Source of the DNA: Neogemmobacter tilapiae
GTDB lineage: Bacteria; Pseudomonadota; Alphaproteobacteria; Rhodobacterales; Rhodobacteraceae
Length of the DNA: 64,000 nucleotides
Assembly: GCF_014652215.1 (NCBI RefSeq)
Contig: NZ_BMYJ01000001.1
Span: 372,001-436,000, forward strand
Direction: 5' to 3'
Position 1 is the stretch's first letter; each line of letters opens with the position of its first letter. Of the stretch, positions 51,121 to 60,869 are shown one piece after another. The notes under the pieces were generated by a model that ran no database searches, had not been told where the DNA came from, and worked only from the letters and a program-made list of their open reading frames with translations. Made by a program: the position numbers and the translations under genes.

Positions 51121-52671
51121 ATGGCCCATTCCAGCGACCAGACCGATGCTTTTGGCGATGATGTGGGGCTGTTTGGCAAACCCCTGTTCGAAGACCCATC
51201 CGCGCGGGCCCTGTCGCGGGTGGGGGTGGTGGATGTCGGCTCCAACTCGGTCCGGATGGTGGTTTTTGACGGGGCGGCGCGCAGCCCGGCCTATTTCTAC
51301 AACGAAAAGATTATGGCGGGTCTGGGCCAGAATCTGGCGGAAACCGGCTTTCTGAACCCGCGGGGCAAGGAGCGGGCGCTTTCGGCGCTGAAGCGTTTCG
51401 CTTTGCTGGCCGAGGGGATGGATATTCAGCCAATGACGGTGGTGGCGACGGCGGCGGTTCGGGAGGCATCGGATGGGCCGGCCTTTGCCGAACAGGTGCT
51501 GGCGGAAACCGGCCTCAGGCTGAATGTGATCGACGGGGACGAGGAGGCGCGGCTTTCGGCGCAGGGCGTGCTCTTGGGCTGGCCGGATGCCAAGGGGATT
51601 GTCTGCGACATCGGCGGCAACTCGATGGAACTGGCGCGGATCGGGGATGGCAAGGTGACGCGGCGGGTTTCGACGCCGCTGGGGCCTTTCCGGCTGCAAC
51701 AGGTGGAAGGCGGCATCAAGAAACGGCAGGAACATATTGCAAAGGTTTTGAAATCTGCCCAAGCGGAAATGAAATCGGAAGGTGAGCGCATCTATCTGGT
51801 GGGCGGTTCCTGGCGGGTCATCGCGCGGCTGGATATGGAACGGCGGAACTATCCGCTGACGGTGCTGCATGAATACCGGATGACGCCGGAATCGGTGTTG
51901 GATACGGTGGAATGGGCGTTGGCCAGCGATCTGGGGGTTCTGCGGGCGCGGACGGGCACTTCGGCGGAACGGATGGATCTGGTGCCGCTTGCCTGCGAGG
52001 TTCTGCGGGAATTGGTGCGGGTCTTGAAGCCCAGCGAGATTGATGTATCGGCTTATGGCATCCGCGAGGGGATGCTTTACGAGCAGATGCCGGAACGGTT
52101 GCGGGCGCGGGATCCGCTGATTGAGGCTTGCCGCGCGACCGAGGCGGTGCAGGCGCGGATACCGGGGTTCGGGAAAAAGCTTTATGCCTTCATCGAGCCT
52201 TTGTTCGAGGGGGCCAGCAAGGAAAAGGTGCGTCTGATCAAGGCGGCCTGCCTGCTGCATGACACCACTTGGCGGGCGCATCCCGATTACCGGGCGGAGG
52301 CCTGTTTCGACAATGCAACGCGGGCAAACCTAGGGGGCTTGGACCATCCGGGGCGGGTGTTTCTGGGGCTGGCCCTGCTGCATCGCTATAAGAACAGTCG
52401 GGCGGGGAGCCGGATGGAAAACCTGTTCCGTCTGCTGAATGATGAGGAAATTCGCGAAGCGGAAGTCTTGGGCAAAGCGATGCGTTTCGGGGCGATGTTT
52501 TCGATTGCCCATCCGGAAACGGCGGGCAAATTGCAATGGAACGCGAAAAAGCGTGAACTGAAGCTGGTGCTGACAGAAACAGGGGTCGGGCTGTTCGGCG
52601 AGGTGGCTGAGGCGCGGTTCAACGCGCTGTCGCTGGCCCTGCGCGCCAAGACGACGGTGAGCCTGGATTGA
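51121..52671 (+). CDS. Ppx/GppA family exopolyphosphatase/pppGpp phosphohydrolase
   Basis: A 516-residue ASKHA-fold phosphatase. The N-terminal VGVVDVGSNSVRMVVFDG and the DIGGNSMEL motif (VCDIGGNSMELARI) are the two phosphate motifs, and KERALSALKRFALLAEGMDIQPMTVVATAAVREASDG is family-typical. The C-terminal half has an HD-like alpha domain (AACLLHDTTWRAHPDYRAEACFDNA). It degrades polyphosphate or pppGpp; sequence alone does not discriminate. It starts a five-gene overlapping run (to 55534). Confidence 0.92.
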   Translation: MAHSSDQTDAFGDDVGLFGKPLFEDPSARALSRVGVVDVGSNSVRMVVFDGAARSPAYFYNEKIMAGLGQNLAETGFLNPRGKERALSALKRFALLAEGMDIQPMTVVATAAVREASDGPAFAEQVLAETGLRLNVIDGDEEARLSAQGVLLGWPDAKGIVCDIGGNSMELARIGDGKVTRRVSTPLGPFRLQQVEGGIKKRQEHIAKVLKSAQAEMKSEGERIYLVGGSWRVIARLDMERRNYPLTVLHEYRMTPESVLDTVEWALASDLGVLRARTGTSAERMDLVPLACEVLRELVRVLKPSEIDVSAYGIREGMLYEQMPERLRARDPLIEACRATEAVQARIPGFGKKLYAFIEPLFEGASKEKVRLIKAACLLHDTTWRAHPDYRAEACFDNATRANLGGLDHPGRVFLGLALLHRYKNSRAGSRMENLFRLLNDEEIREAEVLGKAMRFGAMFSIAHPETAGKLQWNAKKRELKLVLTETGVGLFGEVAEARFNALSLALRAKTTVSLD

Positions 52672-53288
52672 CCTTACTGCGGCTGGATCATCTGGCCGTT
52701 TCGGCCCAAACACTGCAAGAAGGCACCGCCTGGGTGGAAGAATGCCTTGGGGTGGCGCTGGCGGCGGGCGGCAAACATGCCGCCATGTCGACGCACAACA
52801 GATTGTTATCTTTGGGTGATTTATATCTGGAAGTGATTGCGATTGATCCAGAGGCCTCGGATCCCGGACGGGCGCGCTGGTTTGATCTGGACCGGTTCGA
52901 GGGGAAGCCGCGGCTGACCAATTGGGTGGTGGCTTGCGCCGATATGGCCGACGCCTTGCGCCTTTGCCCTGACGGCAGCGGTCAGCCGATGGATCTGGCG
53001 CGGGGCGATCTGCGCTGGCAGATGGCCGTGCCCATCGATGGTATCTTGCCATTTGATGGGCTTTTCCCGGCGCTGATCGCTTGGCAGGGCGCGGCCCATC
53101 CAAGCCAGCGCCTGCCGGATCAGGGCATCCGCCTGCGGCAGATGGAGTTGGTTCATCCACAGGCCGAGGCGCTGAAGATCGGCCTGAAGCCGCTGATCCA
53201 TGACACGCGGATCAAGATCGTGACTGGCCCCGCACCGGCAATACATGCCACATTTGCCACGCCCCATGGCGAAAGGACGATGGCATGA
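52668..53288 (+). CDS. VOC (glyoxalase-like) family protein
   Basis: TTG start at 52668 overlapping the ppx stop (TTGA); no ATG or GTG fits the expected N-terminus (TLLRLDHLAVSAQTLQEG). The 206-residue protein is a glyoxalase-like domain in the long form: GVALAAGGKHAAMSTHNRLLSLGDLYLEVIAIDPEASDPGRARWFDLDRF with metal candidates His (LDHLAV) and Glu (YLEVIAID). The family includes dioxygenases and isomerases; no substrate can be assigned. It overlaps the GNAT gene by ATGA. Confidence 0.8.
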   Translation: MTLLRLDHLAVSAQTLQEGTAWVEECLGVALAAGGKHAAMSTHNRLLSLGDLYLEVIAIDPEASDPGRARWFDLDRFEGKPRLTNWVVACADMADALRLCPDGSGQPMDLARGDLRWQMAVPIDGILPFDGLFPALIAWQGAAHPSQRLPDQGIRLRQMELVHPQAEALKIGLKPLIHDTRIKIVTGPAPAIHATFATPHGERTMA

Positions 53289-53773
53289 TCCGACCGGCCC
53301 GGCCCGATGATATTCCCGCGCTGCTGGCGATCTGGAATCCATTGATCCGTGACACGATGGTCACTTTCGCCTCGCTCCTGAAAACCCCCGACGATTTGCA
53401 GCAGATGTTGGAGACAAAACGCCGCGAGGGCCACGCCTTTCTGGTGGCCGAAATCGGGGGGCAAGTGGGTGGCTTTGCCACCTATGGTCCCTTCCGCAAT
53501 GGCAATGGCTATCGTTTCAGCATGGAACATACCATTATTCTGGGGACCGAGGCGCGCGGGCGGGGCTTGGGTCGTGGCCTGATCGAGGGGCTTTGCCAGC
53601 ATGGCCGCGCGGCGGGGGTTCACAGTCTTTTGGCAGGGGTCAGTTCGGGCAACCCGGATGGCGTGGCTTTTCACAGCGCCTTGGGTTTCAATCTGGTCGC
53701 CCGCATCCCCGAAGTCGGTCACAAGTTCGACAAATGGTGGGATTTGATCCTGATGCAGAAAATCCTGACCTGA
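53285..53773 (+). CDS. GNAT family N-acetyltransferase (PAT/YncA-like)
   Basis: A 162-residue GNAT: MIRPARPDDIPALLAIWNPLIRDTMVTF at the N-terminus, AEIGGQVGGFATYGPFRNGNGYRFSMEHTIILGTEARGRGLGRGLIEGLCQHG with the acetyl-CoA loop RGRGLG, and NPDGVAFHSALGFNLVARIPEVGHKFDKWWDLILMQK. It is closest in pattern to YncA/phosphinothricin N-acetyltransferases that act on modified amino acids. Overlaps its upstream neighbour by ATGA. Confidence 0.9.
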   Translation: MIRPARPDDIPALLAIWNPLIRDTMVTFASLLKTPDDLQQMLETKRREGHAFLVAEIGGQVGGFATYGPFRNGNGYRFSMEHTIILGTEARGRGLGRGLIEGLCQHGRAAGVHSLLAGVSSGNPDGVAFHSALGFNLVARIPEVGHKFDKWWDLILMQKILT

Positions 53774-53805
53774 CAGCCCTGCCCCAGCCCGCTATGTTCC
53801 CGCCC

Positions 53806-54501
53806 ATGTCACTTTGGACCCGCATCACGGACGCCCTGTCGGCGCTGACCGCCGGTGAACCGCTTTCGGTGGTTTTTGACCGGCTGTTCGCGCATCCGAC
53901 CCCGCCTGAACGTTCTGTGGCCTTTACCATTGCGGTGATCGCTTTGGGGGCCAAGATCGCCAAGGCCGATGGTCTGGTGACGCGGAACGAGGTGATGGCC
54001 TTTCGTGAAGTGTTCAGCATTCCGGCGGGTGAAGAACAAAACGCGGCGCGGGTCTTTGATCTGGCGCGGCAGGATGTGGCCGGGTTTGACGCCTATGCCC
54101 GCAAGATTAGGCGGATGTTCGATGGCGACAGCCATATCCTGACCGACCTGCTAGAAGGGTTGTTCTACATCTCGATGGCCGATGGGCAGCATCATCCGCA
54201 CGAAGAGCATTTTTTGGCCGAGGTGGCACAGATCTTGCAGATCGACGGGCGCACGCTGCGGGCGATACAGGCACGGCATGTGCCGGATGTGGAGGCGGAC
54301 CCGTTCACCGTTTTGGGCATCCCCGAGGATTCCAGCCGGGCCGACGCGCGGGCGGCCTGGAAAGCGATGGTGCGGGACAATCACCCCGACGTGCTGATGG
54401 CGCGGGGCGTGCCCCCCGAAGGGCTAAAGCTGGCGGCGAAGCGGTTGATCGCGATCAACGCGGCTTGGGCCACGATTGCGGCGGCGACCAGCGATGCCTG
54501 A
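53806..54501 (+). CDS. DjlA-like protein (TerB domain plus J domain)
   Basis: The start is ATG 53806 (SLWTRITDALSALTAGEPLSVVFDRL); ATG 53794 is also in frame. The 231-residue product has a TerB-type domain (VAFTIAVIALGAKIAKADGLVTRNEVMAFREVFSIP...LEGLFYISMADGQHHPHEEHFLAEVAQIL) and a C-terminal J domain (DPFTVLGIPEDSSRADARAAWKAMVRDNHPDVLMARG), with the HPD triad intact, so it should stimulate DnaK. It lacks the N-terminal membrane helix of DjlA of enterobacteria. It overlaps the next gene by 8 bases. Confidence 0.92.
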   Translation: MSLWTRITDALSALTAGEPLSVVFDRLFAHPTPPERSVAFTIAVIALGAKIAKADGLVTRNEVMAFREVFSIPAGEEQNAARVFDLARQDVAGFDAYARKIRRMFDGDSHILTDLLEGLFYISMADGQHHPHEEHFLAEVAQILQIDGRTLRAIQARHVPDVEADPFTVLGIPEDSSRADARAAWKAMVRDNHPDVLMARGVPPEGLKLAAKRLIAINAAWATIAAATSDA

Positions 54502-55534
54502 GCGGTATCGCATTGCGACCTACAATTGCGAATGGATGAATGCGCTGTTCGATGACCGGGGCAATCTGCTGGCCGACAATGTGCTGTCGTCGCGCTATGA
54601 AACCAGCCGAGCGGACCAGTTGGCGGCGCTGGGCATTGTGTTCACCGCGATGGATGCTGATGCGGTGATGGTGATCGAGGCGCCGGACACCAGCCGCCAC
54701 CGGTCTTCGGTTAAGGCGCTGGAACGGTTCGCCGCGGTGATGGGCTTGCGGGCGCGCAAGGCGGTGACGGGTTTTCCCAGCGAAACCGAACAAGAGATCA
54801 CATTGCTTTATGATCCCGACCGGTTGACAGCGCGACATGACCCGCAGGGGCAATGGCCCCTGCCACAGGGTAGCACTGCCCTGCCCCGGTTCGACGGCAT
54901 CCACCGGGCGGTGCATGTGGCGGGACAGCCGGTGGAACCGGCGCGCTTTTCCAAGCCGCCGTTGGAACTGTTGCTGACGACCGCAAAGGGTCGGGAACTG
55001 CGGCTGATCGGGGTTCATGCCAAATCGAAAGCGCCGCATGGGGCCAACGGAAAAGCGGATCTGAAACGGATTGCCCTGCTGAACCGGCGCAAGCAGATTG
55101 CCGAATGCCAATGGCTGCGCGCGCGCGTGGATATGCATTTGCTGGCGGGCGACAGTCTGATCGTGCTGGGTGATCTGAACGATGGTCCGGGCCTAGATGA
55201 ATATGAACAAATGTTTGGCAAATCAGGCGTAGAGATTGTGATGGGCTATGGTGGTGTTGCGCCACAGCTTTTTGACCCACATGCCGAACTGGCCCTGGCC
55301 AGCAAGGTCGGGATCACGCCCACCAGTGCGCGTTTCTACATCGCGCCGCAGAAGCAGTATTTCGAGGCGCTGCTGGATTTCATCATGGTCTCGCCCGATT
55401 TGGTGAAACGCGATGCCGATTGGCGGATCTGGCATCCGTTCAACGACCCGAAGATCTGGAAAGTGCCGGAACTGCGCGAGGCTTTGCTGACGGCCTCGGA
55501 TCATTTTCCGGTCACTCTCGACCTAAGCCTGTAG
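54494..55534 (+). CDS. endonuclease/exonuclease/phosphatase (EEP) superfamily protein
   Basis: ATG 54494 (PERYRIATYNCEWMNALFDD) is chosen over the upstream frame. The 346-residue protein has EEP landmarks: ATYNCEW (Asn/Glu), MVIEAPD, LLYDPDRL, IGVHAKSK, VLGDLNDGPG (Asp-x-Asn) and the C-terminal SDHFPV (Asp-His), so the catalytic set is complete. It could be a DNA repair nuclease or a phosphodiesterase. It ends the overlapping run that began with ppx. Confidence 0.88.
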   Translation: MPERYRIATYNCEWMNALFDDRGNLLADNVLSSRYETSRADQLAALGIVFTAMDADAVMVIEAPDTSRHRSSVKALERFAAVMGLRARKAVTGFPSETEQEITLLYDPDRLTARHDPQGQWPLPQGSTALPRFDGIHRAVHVAGQPVEPARFSKPPLELLLTTAKGRELRLIGVHAKSKAPHGANGKADLKRIALLNRRKQIAECQWLRARVDMHLLAGDSLIVLGDLNDGPGLDEYEQMFGKSGVEIVMGYGGVAPQLFDPHAELALASKVGITPTSARFYIAPQKQYFEALLDFIMVSPDLVKRDADWRIWHPFNDPKIWKVPELREALLTASDHFPVTLDLSL

Positions 55535-55552
55535 CGGGCCTATATTGGCCCT

Positions 55553-55876
55553 ATGAAACACGCGCTAGCCCTTTCCTTGATGCTGTTTGTGACGCCTGTT
55601 TGGGCGCAGGACAGTGAGATTGACCAAGGCACCGACCTGTTGGAGGAAGGGGCCAAGCTGCTGTTGCGCGGGCTTTTGTCGGAAATCGAGCCGGAACTGG
55701 ACGATATGGCCAAGGCGCTGGATGAGGCGGCCCCGAAAATTCAGGAGCTGATGGGGATGATCGGGGATATCCGCAACTATCGTGCGCCCGAGGTTCTGCC
55801 GAATGGGGACATCCTGATCCGCAAGAAAACGCCCGCCGAGATTGCCGCCGAGGGTGAAGGCGAGATCGAACTTTAG
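55553..55876 (+). CDS. small exported protein, 107 aa
   Basis: Signal peptide (KHALALSLMLFVTPVWAQ) and an acidic, helical mature part (DLLEEGAKLLLRGLLSEIEPELDDMAKALDEAAPKIQELMGMI) followed by YRAPEVLPNGDILIRKKTPAEI. Homologues in Rhodobacterales are often mislabelled 'AAA+ family ATPase'; no ATPase motif is present and the size excludes it. Role unknown; periplasmic by signal. It lies 18 bases after the EEP gene and may be in the same transcript. Confidence 0.8.
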   Translation: MKHALALSLMLFVTPVWAQDSEIDQGTDLLEEGAKLLLRGLLSEIEPELDDMAKALDEAAPKIQELMGMIGDIRNYRAPEVLPNGDILIRKKTPAEIAAEGEGEIEL

Positions 55877-56020
55877 GCTTCTTTTCTTTGAAAATCTCCC
55901 TGCCGGAAGCAAGGCCGAGCGCCCGCGGCAGAGCCGCGACGCGCGATGAAGGCTTGCGCCGCAGGCGCGCTATTTGGCAAGAGGCATCAGGGGCGCTGTG
56001 CCCGCAAAGAAAGAACCGCC

Positions 56021-56863
56021 TTGGCCACGATTGACAACCTTCCCCCGCTGCGTGCGGTGATCGCCGAACATGGGCTTTCGGCGAAAAAGCAATTGGGGCA
56101 GAACTTTCTGCTGGATCTGAACCTGACGGCGCGCATCGCGCGTTCGGCGGGCGATCTGACAGGCTGTGACGTGCTAGAGGTCGGGCCCGGCCCCGGTGGG
56201 CTGACCCGTGGCCTTTTGGCCGAAGGGGCGCGGCGGGTGGTGGCGGTGGAAAAGGATGACCGCTGCCTGCCCGCGCTGGCCGAAATCGCGGCGGCCTATC
56301 CCGGCCGGTTAGAGGTTTTGTCCGGCGATGCCTTGGCCCTGCCTTTGGCGGATCATCTGATCGGGCCGGTCAAGATCGTGGCCAACCTGCCCTATAATGT
56401 GGGCACGGAACTGTTGATCCGCTGGCTGACGCCACCCAGCTGGCCGCCGTTTTGGCAAAGCCTGACGCTGATGTTCCAGCGCGAGGTGGCGGAACGGATC
56501 GTGGCGCAGCCGCGGACGGATCACTACGGCAGGCTGGCGCTGTTGGCGCAGTGGCGGGCGGATGCGAAAATCGTGCTATCCTTGCCGCCCGAGGCTTTTG
56601 TGCCCGCGCCCAAGGTGCATTCGGCGGTGGTGCATCTGAAGGCCCTAGCGGAACCGCGCTATCCGGCGGATGCGGCGATCCTGTCACGGATCACGGCGCA
56701 GGCGTTCAACCAGCGGCGCAAGATGCTGCGGTCGTCGCTGAAGGGGCAGTTCCCCGATCTGGAAGACCGGCTGCTGGCGTCGGGCATTCAGCCGACGCAG
56801 CGGGCAGAGGAAGTGAGCTTGGAACAATTTTGCGCCTTGGCCCGCGCGGTGGCGCAAGGCTGA
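56021..56863 (+). CDS. rsmA: 16S rRNA dimethyladenosine transferase (KsgA)
   Basis: TTG start at 56021 gives the normal N-terminus ([40 protein letters not shown]); the frame upstream is low-complexity. The 280-residue enzyme has the SAM site ([17 protein letters not shown]), the NLPYN catalytic motif ([12 protein letters not shown]), [12 protein letters not shown], and [14 protein letters not shown]. It dimethylates A1518/A1519 of 16S rRNA. Usually linked to pdxA, here it lies 25 kb away and follows a GC-rich repeat-like spacer (55880-56020). Confidence 0.96.
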   Translation: MATIDNLPPLRAVIAEHGLSAKKQLGQNFLLDLNLTARIARSAGDLTGCDVLEVGPGPGGLTRGLLAEGARRVVAVEKDDRCLPALAEIAAAYPGRLEVLSGDALALPLADHLIGPVKIVANLPYNVGTELLIRWLTPPSWPPFWQSLTLMFQREVAERIVAQPRTDHYGRLALLAQWRADAKIVLSLPPEAFVPAPKVHSAVVHLKALAEPRYPADAAILSRITAQAFNQRRKMLRSSLKGQFPDLEDRLLASGIQPTQRAEEVSLEQFCALARAVAQG

Positions 56864-56891
56864 CGGTTTTCAGACTAACCTGAACATTTGA

Positions 56892-56919
56892 AAAAGCCCC
56901 GGACGATGCCGGGGCTTTT
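56892..56919. terminator. bidirectional terminator between rsmA and the DUF4167 gene
   Basis: An 11-bp perfect stem AAAAGCCCCGG (56892-56902) / CCGGGGCTTTT (56909-56919) with a 6-nt loop gives T-runs in both directions, between two convergent genes. Confidence 0.88.
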
Positions 56920-56920
56920 C

Positions 56921-57733
56921 TTATTCTGCGGCCTCAAGCGGGCCATCGCCGCCGTCGGCTTTCGGTTCCGCCGGTTTGCGCGGCTTTGGCGCGCGGCGGG
57001 GACGGTCGGCTTTGGGCGCATCGGCCACCACAGGGGCGGCGGTCTCACCGCCTTCAAGCGGCAAAGTCGGTGCTTCCTCGACCCGTTCAGGCCGTGGCGG
57101 GCGGGGTTCGCGCGGCGGGCGGCGGTCGCCGCCTTCGCCCCGGTTGTTATCATTCCGCTGACCCTCATTGCGATGGCCATCGTTCCGATTCCGCTCATTC
57201 CGGTTGCCACGGTCTTGCGAACGATCATTCCGATCGCCCCGATCCTGGCGTTCGGCCTGCACGGGCCGGGCTTCGGGAGTTTCAACCAGACCGGCCTCAT
57301 CCTCGGCCATGCGGAAAGCGGCGGGTTCCGCCTCGAACGCGGCCATCGGCGGCTGTTCTTCGCTGTCATTGTCGCGGTTATAAGGCCGGTAGTCGCCACG
57401 ATCTTCGCGCCGTTCGAAACGGTCACCATTCTGGCGTTGCTGCTGCTGGCCCTGCTGGGCGGCGCGGGCCTCCTGCTCGGCCGCCAGTTCGCGCTGCGCT
57501 TCGCTGAGCATCCGCGTGTAATGTTCCGCGTGTTGCTGGAAATTTTCAGCCGCCACCCGGTCGTTCGACAATTGGGCGTCGCGGGCCAAAAGCTGGTACT
57601 TTTCGATAATCTGCTGCGGCGTGCCGCGCACCTTGCCCTCGGGGCCGGAGCTGTCGAACACACGGTTGATGATGTTGCCGATATTGCGCGGGCGGTTCGG
57701 TTTGGAACGCGAGCGTGACTTGGAAGAGCGCAT
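56921..57733 (-). CDS. DUF4167 domain protein
   Basis: Start ATG 57733 with AGGA upstream; the longer frame (to 57778) lacks support. The 270-residue protein has the DUF4167 domain at its N-terminus (RPRNIGNIINRVFDSSGPEGKVRGTPQQIIEKYQLLARDAQLSNDRVAAENFQQHAEHYTRM), then a Q-rich, then a long R/N/D/G-rich disordered part (QDRGNRNERNRNDGHRNEGQRNDNN) and a Pro/Arg end. This architecture, found in many alphaproteobacteria, suggests RNA binding; no role is proven. Confidence 0.9.
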   Translation of the reverse strand: MRSSKSRSRSKPNRPRNIGNIINRVFDSSGPEGKVRGTPQQIIEKYQLLARDAQLSNDRVAAENFQQHAEHYTRMLSEAQRELAAEQEARAAQQGQQQQRQNGDRFERREDRGDYRPYNRDNDSEEQPPMAAFEAEPAAFRMAEDEAGLVETPEARPVQAERQDRGDRNDRSQDRGNRNERNRNDGHRNEGQRNDNNRGEGGDRRPPREPRPPRPERVEEAPTLPLEGGETAAPVVADAPKADRPRRAPKPRKPAEPKADGGDGPLEAAE

Positions 57734-57911
57734 ATGTCCTAAATCCAGAAGACTGGCGTTAGCCGGATGCTTGGCCACACGGACCGCAGAAATTCAGCAT
57801 CAGGCGCGAGGGTACATGGCAGGGGGCTGATAAGCCCTGAGACCCGCCTTGTAAGCCTGCTTAATCATGGAAATGTCGCCCTGACAAGAAGATTCGCATG
57901 GCTGGCGGCGG

Positions 57912-58745
57912 CTATTCGCCTTTGCGGGCGAAAACCACACGATCCCGCCCGTCGAGATCCGGGTGGACGGCAATGTCCTGCAAACCAGCCCGCGCGAAAA
58001 GGTCGGCGACGGCGCGACCCTGGTTCGGACCGATTTCGACGATCAGGCGCCCGCCCTGCAAAAGCCGGGCGGGCGCGCCTTGGGCGATGGTGCGATAGGC
58101 ATCGAGTCCGTCACCGCCGGGGGTGAGGGCAAGATGGGGTTCCCAATCGCGCACCTCGGGGGCAAGGCTGGGCATTTCGTCGGCGGCGATATAGGGGGGG
58201 TTGGATAGGATCAGGTCAAAGCGGCCCTCAACCTGTGTAAACCAGTCAGAGAGTTGAAAGCGGGCGCGGCTGGCAAGGCCCTGAGCCTCGGCATTGCCTT
58301 GGGCGACGGCAAGGGCAGCGGGCGAAAGATCAACGCCCGTGCCACGCGCCATGGGCAGGTCGCCCAAGACCGACAAAAGGATGCAGCCAGAACCCGTGCC
58401 CAGATCCAGCACCTTCATCGCGGGTTCCTTGAGCGCCCATTCGACAAGGGTTTCGGTATCGGGGCGGGGGTCCAGCACATCGGGCGTGACGCGAAAAACG
58501 CGGCCCCAGAAATGCCGCTGACCGATGATCTGGGCGACGGGCTGTCGGGACAGGCGGGCGCTCAAGGCCTTGTCATAGGCGGCCTGCTGGGCAGGCTTGA
58601 TGTCGTCGGCCAAATGCAGGGTCAGTCGGTCCTGCGGCAGTGCCATCGCAAAGGCCAGCAAGACACGGGCATCGCGCGCAGCATCCTCGATCCCTGCCTC
58701 GCGCAGGCGGATCACGCCTTGGCGCAGGGCTTCTTGGGCGATCAT
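57912..58745 (-). CDS. prmC: release factor glutamine N5-methyltransferase
   Basis: A 277-residue PrmC with SAM site [16 protein letters not shown], the catalytic NPPY motif ([14 protein letters not shown]) and the N-terminal release-factor-recognition domain. It methylates the Gln of GGQ in release factors. It overlaps prfA by ATGA, the ordinary prfA-prmC operon. 178 bases past its stop toward 57733 hold no gene. Confidence 0.96.
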   Translation of the reverse strand: MIAQEALRQGVIRLREAGIEDAARDARVLLAFAMALPQDRLTLHLADDIKPAQQAAYDKALSARLSRQPVAQIIGQRHFWGRVFRVTPDVLDPRPDTETLVEWALKEPAMKVLDLGTGSGCILLSVLGDLPMARGTGVDLSPAALAVAQGNAEAQGLASRARFQLSDWFTQVEGRFDLILSNPPYIAADEMPSLAPEVRDWEPHLALTPGGDGLDAYRTIAQGAPARLLQGGRLIVEIGPNQGRAVADLFARAGLQDIAVHPDLDGRDRVVFARKGE

Positions 58746-59797
58746 CCTTCCATCTCGGCCAGTTTGGCAGCCTGATCATGGGCGGTCAGCGCGTCGATGA
58801 TGTCACCCAGATCGCCCTGCATGATTTGCCCCAAGGCATAAAGCGTCAGGTTGATGCGGTGGTCGGTCATGCGGCCTTGAGGAAAGTTGTAGGTGCGGAT
58901 GCGTTCGGAACGGTCGCCGGAACCCACCTGCGATTTGCGGTTGGCTGCGCGTTCATTGTCGATGCGTTCGCGTTCCAGTTCAAAGAGACGGGCGCGCAGC
59001 ACCTGCATGGCCATCGCCCGGTTCTGGTGCTGCGACTTTTGCGCCGAGGTCACGATGATGCCGGTGGGCAAATGGGTGATGCGGACGGCGCTGTCGGTGG
59101 TGTTAACGTGCTGTCCCCCTGCCCCGCTGGCGCGCATCGTGTCGATGCGGATGTCACTGGCGGGGATGTCAATGTCGACCTCTTCTGCCTCGGGCAGAAC
59201 GGCGACAGTGGCGGCAGAGGTGTGGACGCGGCCCTGCGCTTCGGTTTCCGGCACGCGCTGCACGCGGTGGACACCGCTTTCGTATTTCAGACGGGCAAAG
59301 ACGCCTTCGCCCTGAACATGGGCGGTGACTTCTTTGATGCCACCCAGATCGGACTCTTGCAGTTCCAGAATGTCAAAGCGCCAGCCCATGCGTTCGGCAT
59401 AGCGGCGATACATGTTGAGCAGGTCGCCCGCGAAGAGCGCCGCCTCATCCCCACCCGTGCCAGGGCGGATTTCCAGAATGGCGGGGCGGGCGTCGGCGGC
59501 ATCTTTCGGCAGCAGCGCAATGCGCAAGGCCTTTTCCATTTCGGGAATGCGGGCTTTGAGCTGGGGCATTTCCTCTTCGGCAAGGGCCTTCATATCGGGA
59601 TCGGCCAGCATCAATTCGGCCTCGGTCAGATCGTCCAAGGCCTGTCGATAGGCGGCAATCTGATCGACCACCGGTTTCAGATCGGAATATTCGCGGGACA
59701 GCGTGGCAATCTCGTTCGGGGCCGCGCCCTGATTGAGCTTGGCTTCGAGAAACTCGAAACGCTGGGTGATCTGGGCAAGGGTGTCTAAGGGAACCAT
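58742..59797 (-). CDS. prfA: peptide chain release factor 1
   Basis: A 351-residue RF1: start ATG 59797 ([20 protein letters not shown]); the open frame upstream is not coding. It has the stop-codon recognition region with the PxT-type signature in its usual place ([20 protein letters not shown]), the GGQ motif ([18 protein letters not shown]) and the conserved C-terminal [15 protein letters not shown]. It reads UAA and UAG. Confidence 0.97.
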   Translation of the reverse strand: MVPLDTLAQITQRFEFLEAKLNQGAAPNEIATLSREYSDLKPVVDQIAAYRQALDDLTEAELMLADPDMKALAEEEMPQLKARIPEMEKALRIALLPKDAADARPAILEIRPGTGGDEAALFAGDLLNMYRRYAERMGWRFDILELQESDLGGIKEVTAHVQGEGVFARLKYESGVHRVQRVPETEAQGRVHTSAATVAVLPEAEEVDIDIPASDIRIDTMRASGAGGQHVNTTDSAVRITHLPTGIIVTSAQKSQHQNRAMAMQVLRARLFELERERIDNERAANRKSQVGSGDRSERIRTYNFPQGRMTDHRINLTLYALGQIMQGDLGDIIDALTAHDQAAKLAEMEG

Positions 59798-59918
59798 GAT
59801 GGGGCGGGTTTGGCCCAAGGCCCTGCCCCGGTCAAGCCTGATCGGCACATCTCCAGCCGGTCCAAGCCGACCGACAAACACCAAATTCAGAGGCGAAGGC
59901 GCTCTGGCTTGCAGAGGG

Positions 59919-60737
59919 TCAGTACCCAAGCGCCTTGCGCAGCATGTTCAACCCGACCAGCACGATGAAAATCCCGAACGCCTTTTTCAGCGGCTTGGGA
60001 TTCATCGCATGGGCCAACTTTGCGCCCCACGGGGCGGTGATCAAAGTCATGGAGATGACGATCAGAAAGGCCGGCAGGTTGATCGCGCCAAGCGTATAGG
60101 GCGGGGCCGGATCGACGCGCACCAGCAGAAAGGACAGCGCCGCAGGCAGGGCAATCACCAGACCAAAGGCCGCCGCCGTGGCGACGGCCCGGTGAATGGG
60201 TGTTGCATAGAGCGTCATGATGGGCACACCGAAGGTCGCCCCGCCAATGCCCATCAGGGCCGAGAAAAAGCCGATCACCCCGCCATAAGTCTGCCGCAGG
60301 ATGCCCACGGGCAGCCGGTCGCCCAAGCGCCAGTTCTCGCGGCCAAAGGTCATGTAGAACCCGGCGATACAGGCCAGCACGCCAAAGATCGCCTGCAAGG
60401 CCGTCGATTTCAGCACCGCGGCCAGCATCACCCCCGCCACAGCCCCCACGGCAATCGCCGGACCAAAGCCGCGCAGAATCTGCAAATCCACCGCCCCCCG
60501 CTTGTGATGCGCATGGGCCGACCGCATGGAGGTCACGACAATGGTCGCAAGCGAAGTCGCCAGACAGATCTGCATCAGATGCGGCCCGCCATAGCCCAGA
60601 TGGCCGAACAGATAGAAAAACGCGGGCACCAGCACCATGCCGCCGCCGATCCCCAACAGCCCCGCCAGCAACCCGGCCAAAGCCCCGATCGCCAACAGCA
60701 TCACCAACATCGGCCACAAAGTCGCAAAATCGGGCAT
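59919..60737 (-). CDS. TSUP/TauE-SafE family sulfite-type anion exporter
   Basis: Start ATG 60737 follows AAGGAGCG. The 272-residue protein has eight helices in two halves, each opening with the family signature ([25 protein letters not shown] and [24 protein letters not shown]), which is the TauE/SafE double-repeat motif. Export of sulfite, sulfoacetate or related organosulfur anions is typical; the two sulfotransferases at 20-22 kb are unrelated by position. It is divergent from the MFS gene. Confidence 0.93.
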   Translation of the reverse strand: MPDFATLWPMLVMLLAIGALAGLLAGLLGIGGGMVLVPAFFYLFGHLGYGGPHLMQICLATSLATIVVTSMRSAHAHHKRGAVDLQILRGFGPAIAVGAVAGVMLAAVLKSTALQAIFGVLACIAGFYMTFGRENWRLGDRLPVGILRQTYGGVIGFFSALMGIGGATFGVPIMTLYATPIHRAVATAAAFGLVIALPAALSFLLVRVDPAPPYTLGAINLPAFLIVISMTLITAPWGAKLAHAMNPKPLKKAFGIFIVLVGLNMLRKALGY

Positions 60738-60869
60738 CGGACGCTCCTTCTTTGCCCATGGGTTAGCATTGCACAGACCGCCCCGCCAGATGCGCATTTC
60801 TGCACTGGTCTTCACGCTGAAATCCGTCTAGCCCTGCCCATCCAAATCCTTCCTCCGACAGGTTTCCCC

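Noticed and set aside
55553-55876. AAA+ ATPase label
   Set aside because: At 107 residues with a signal peptide and no Walker motif it cannot be an AAA+ protein.
59733-60869. Long N-terminal extension of the second MFS exporter
   Set aside because: The extension is antisense to prfA and TSUP and lacks membrane segments; ATG 60870 gives the family-normal N-terminus.
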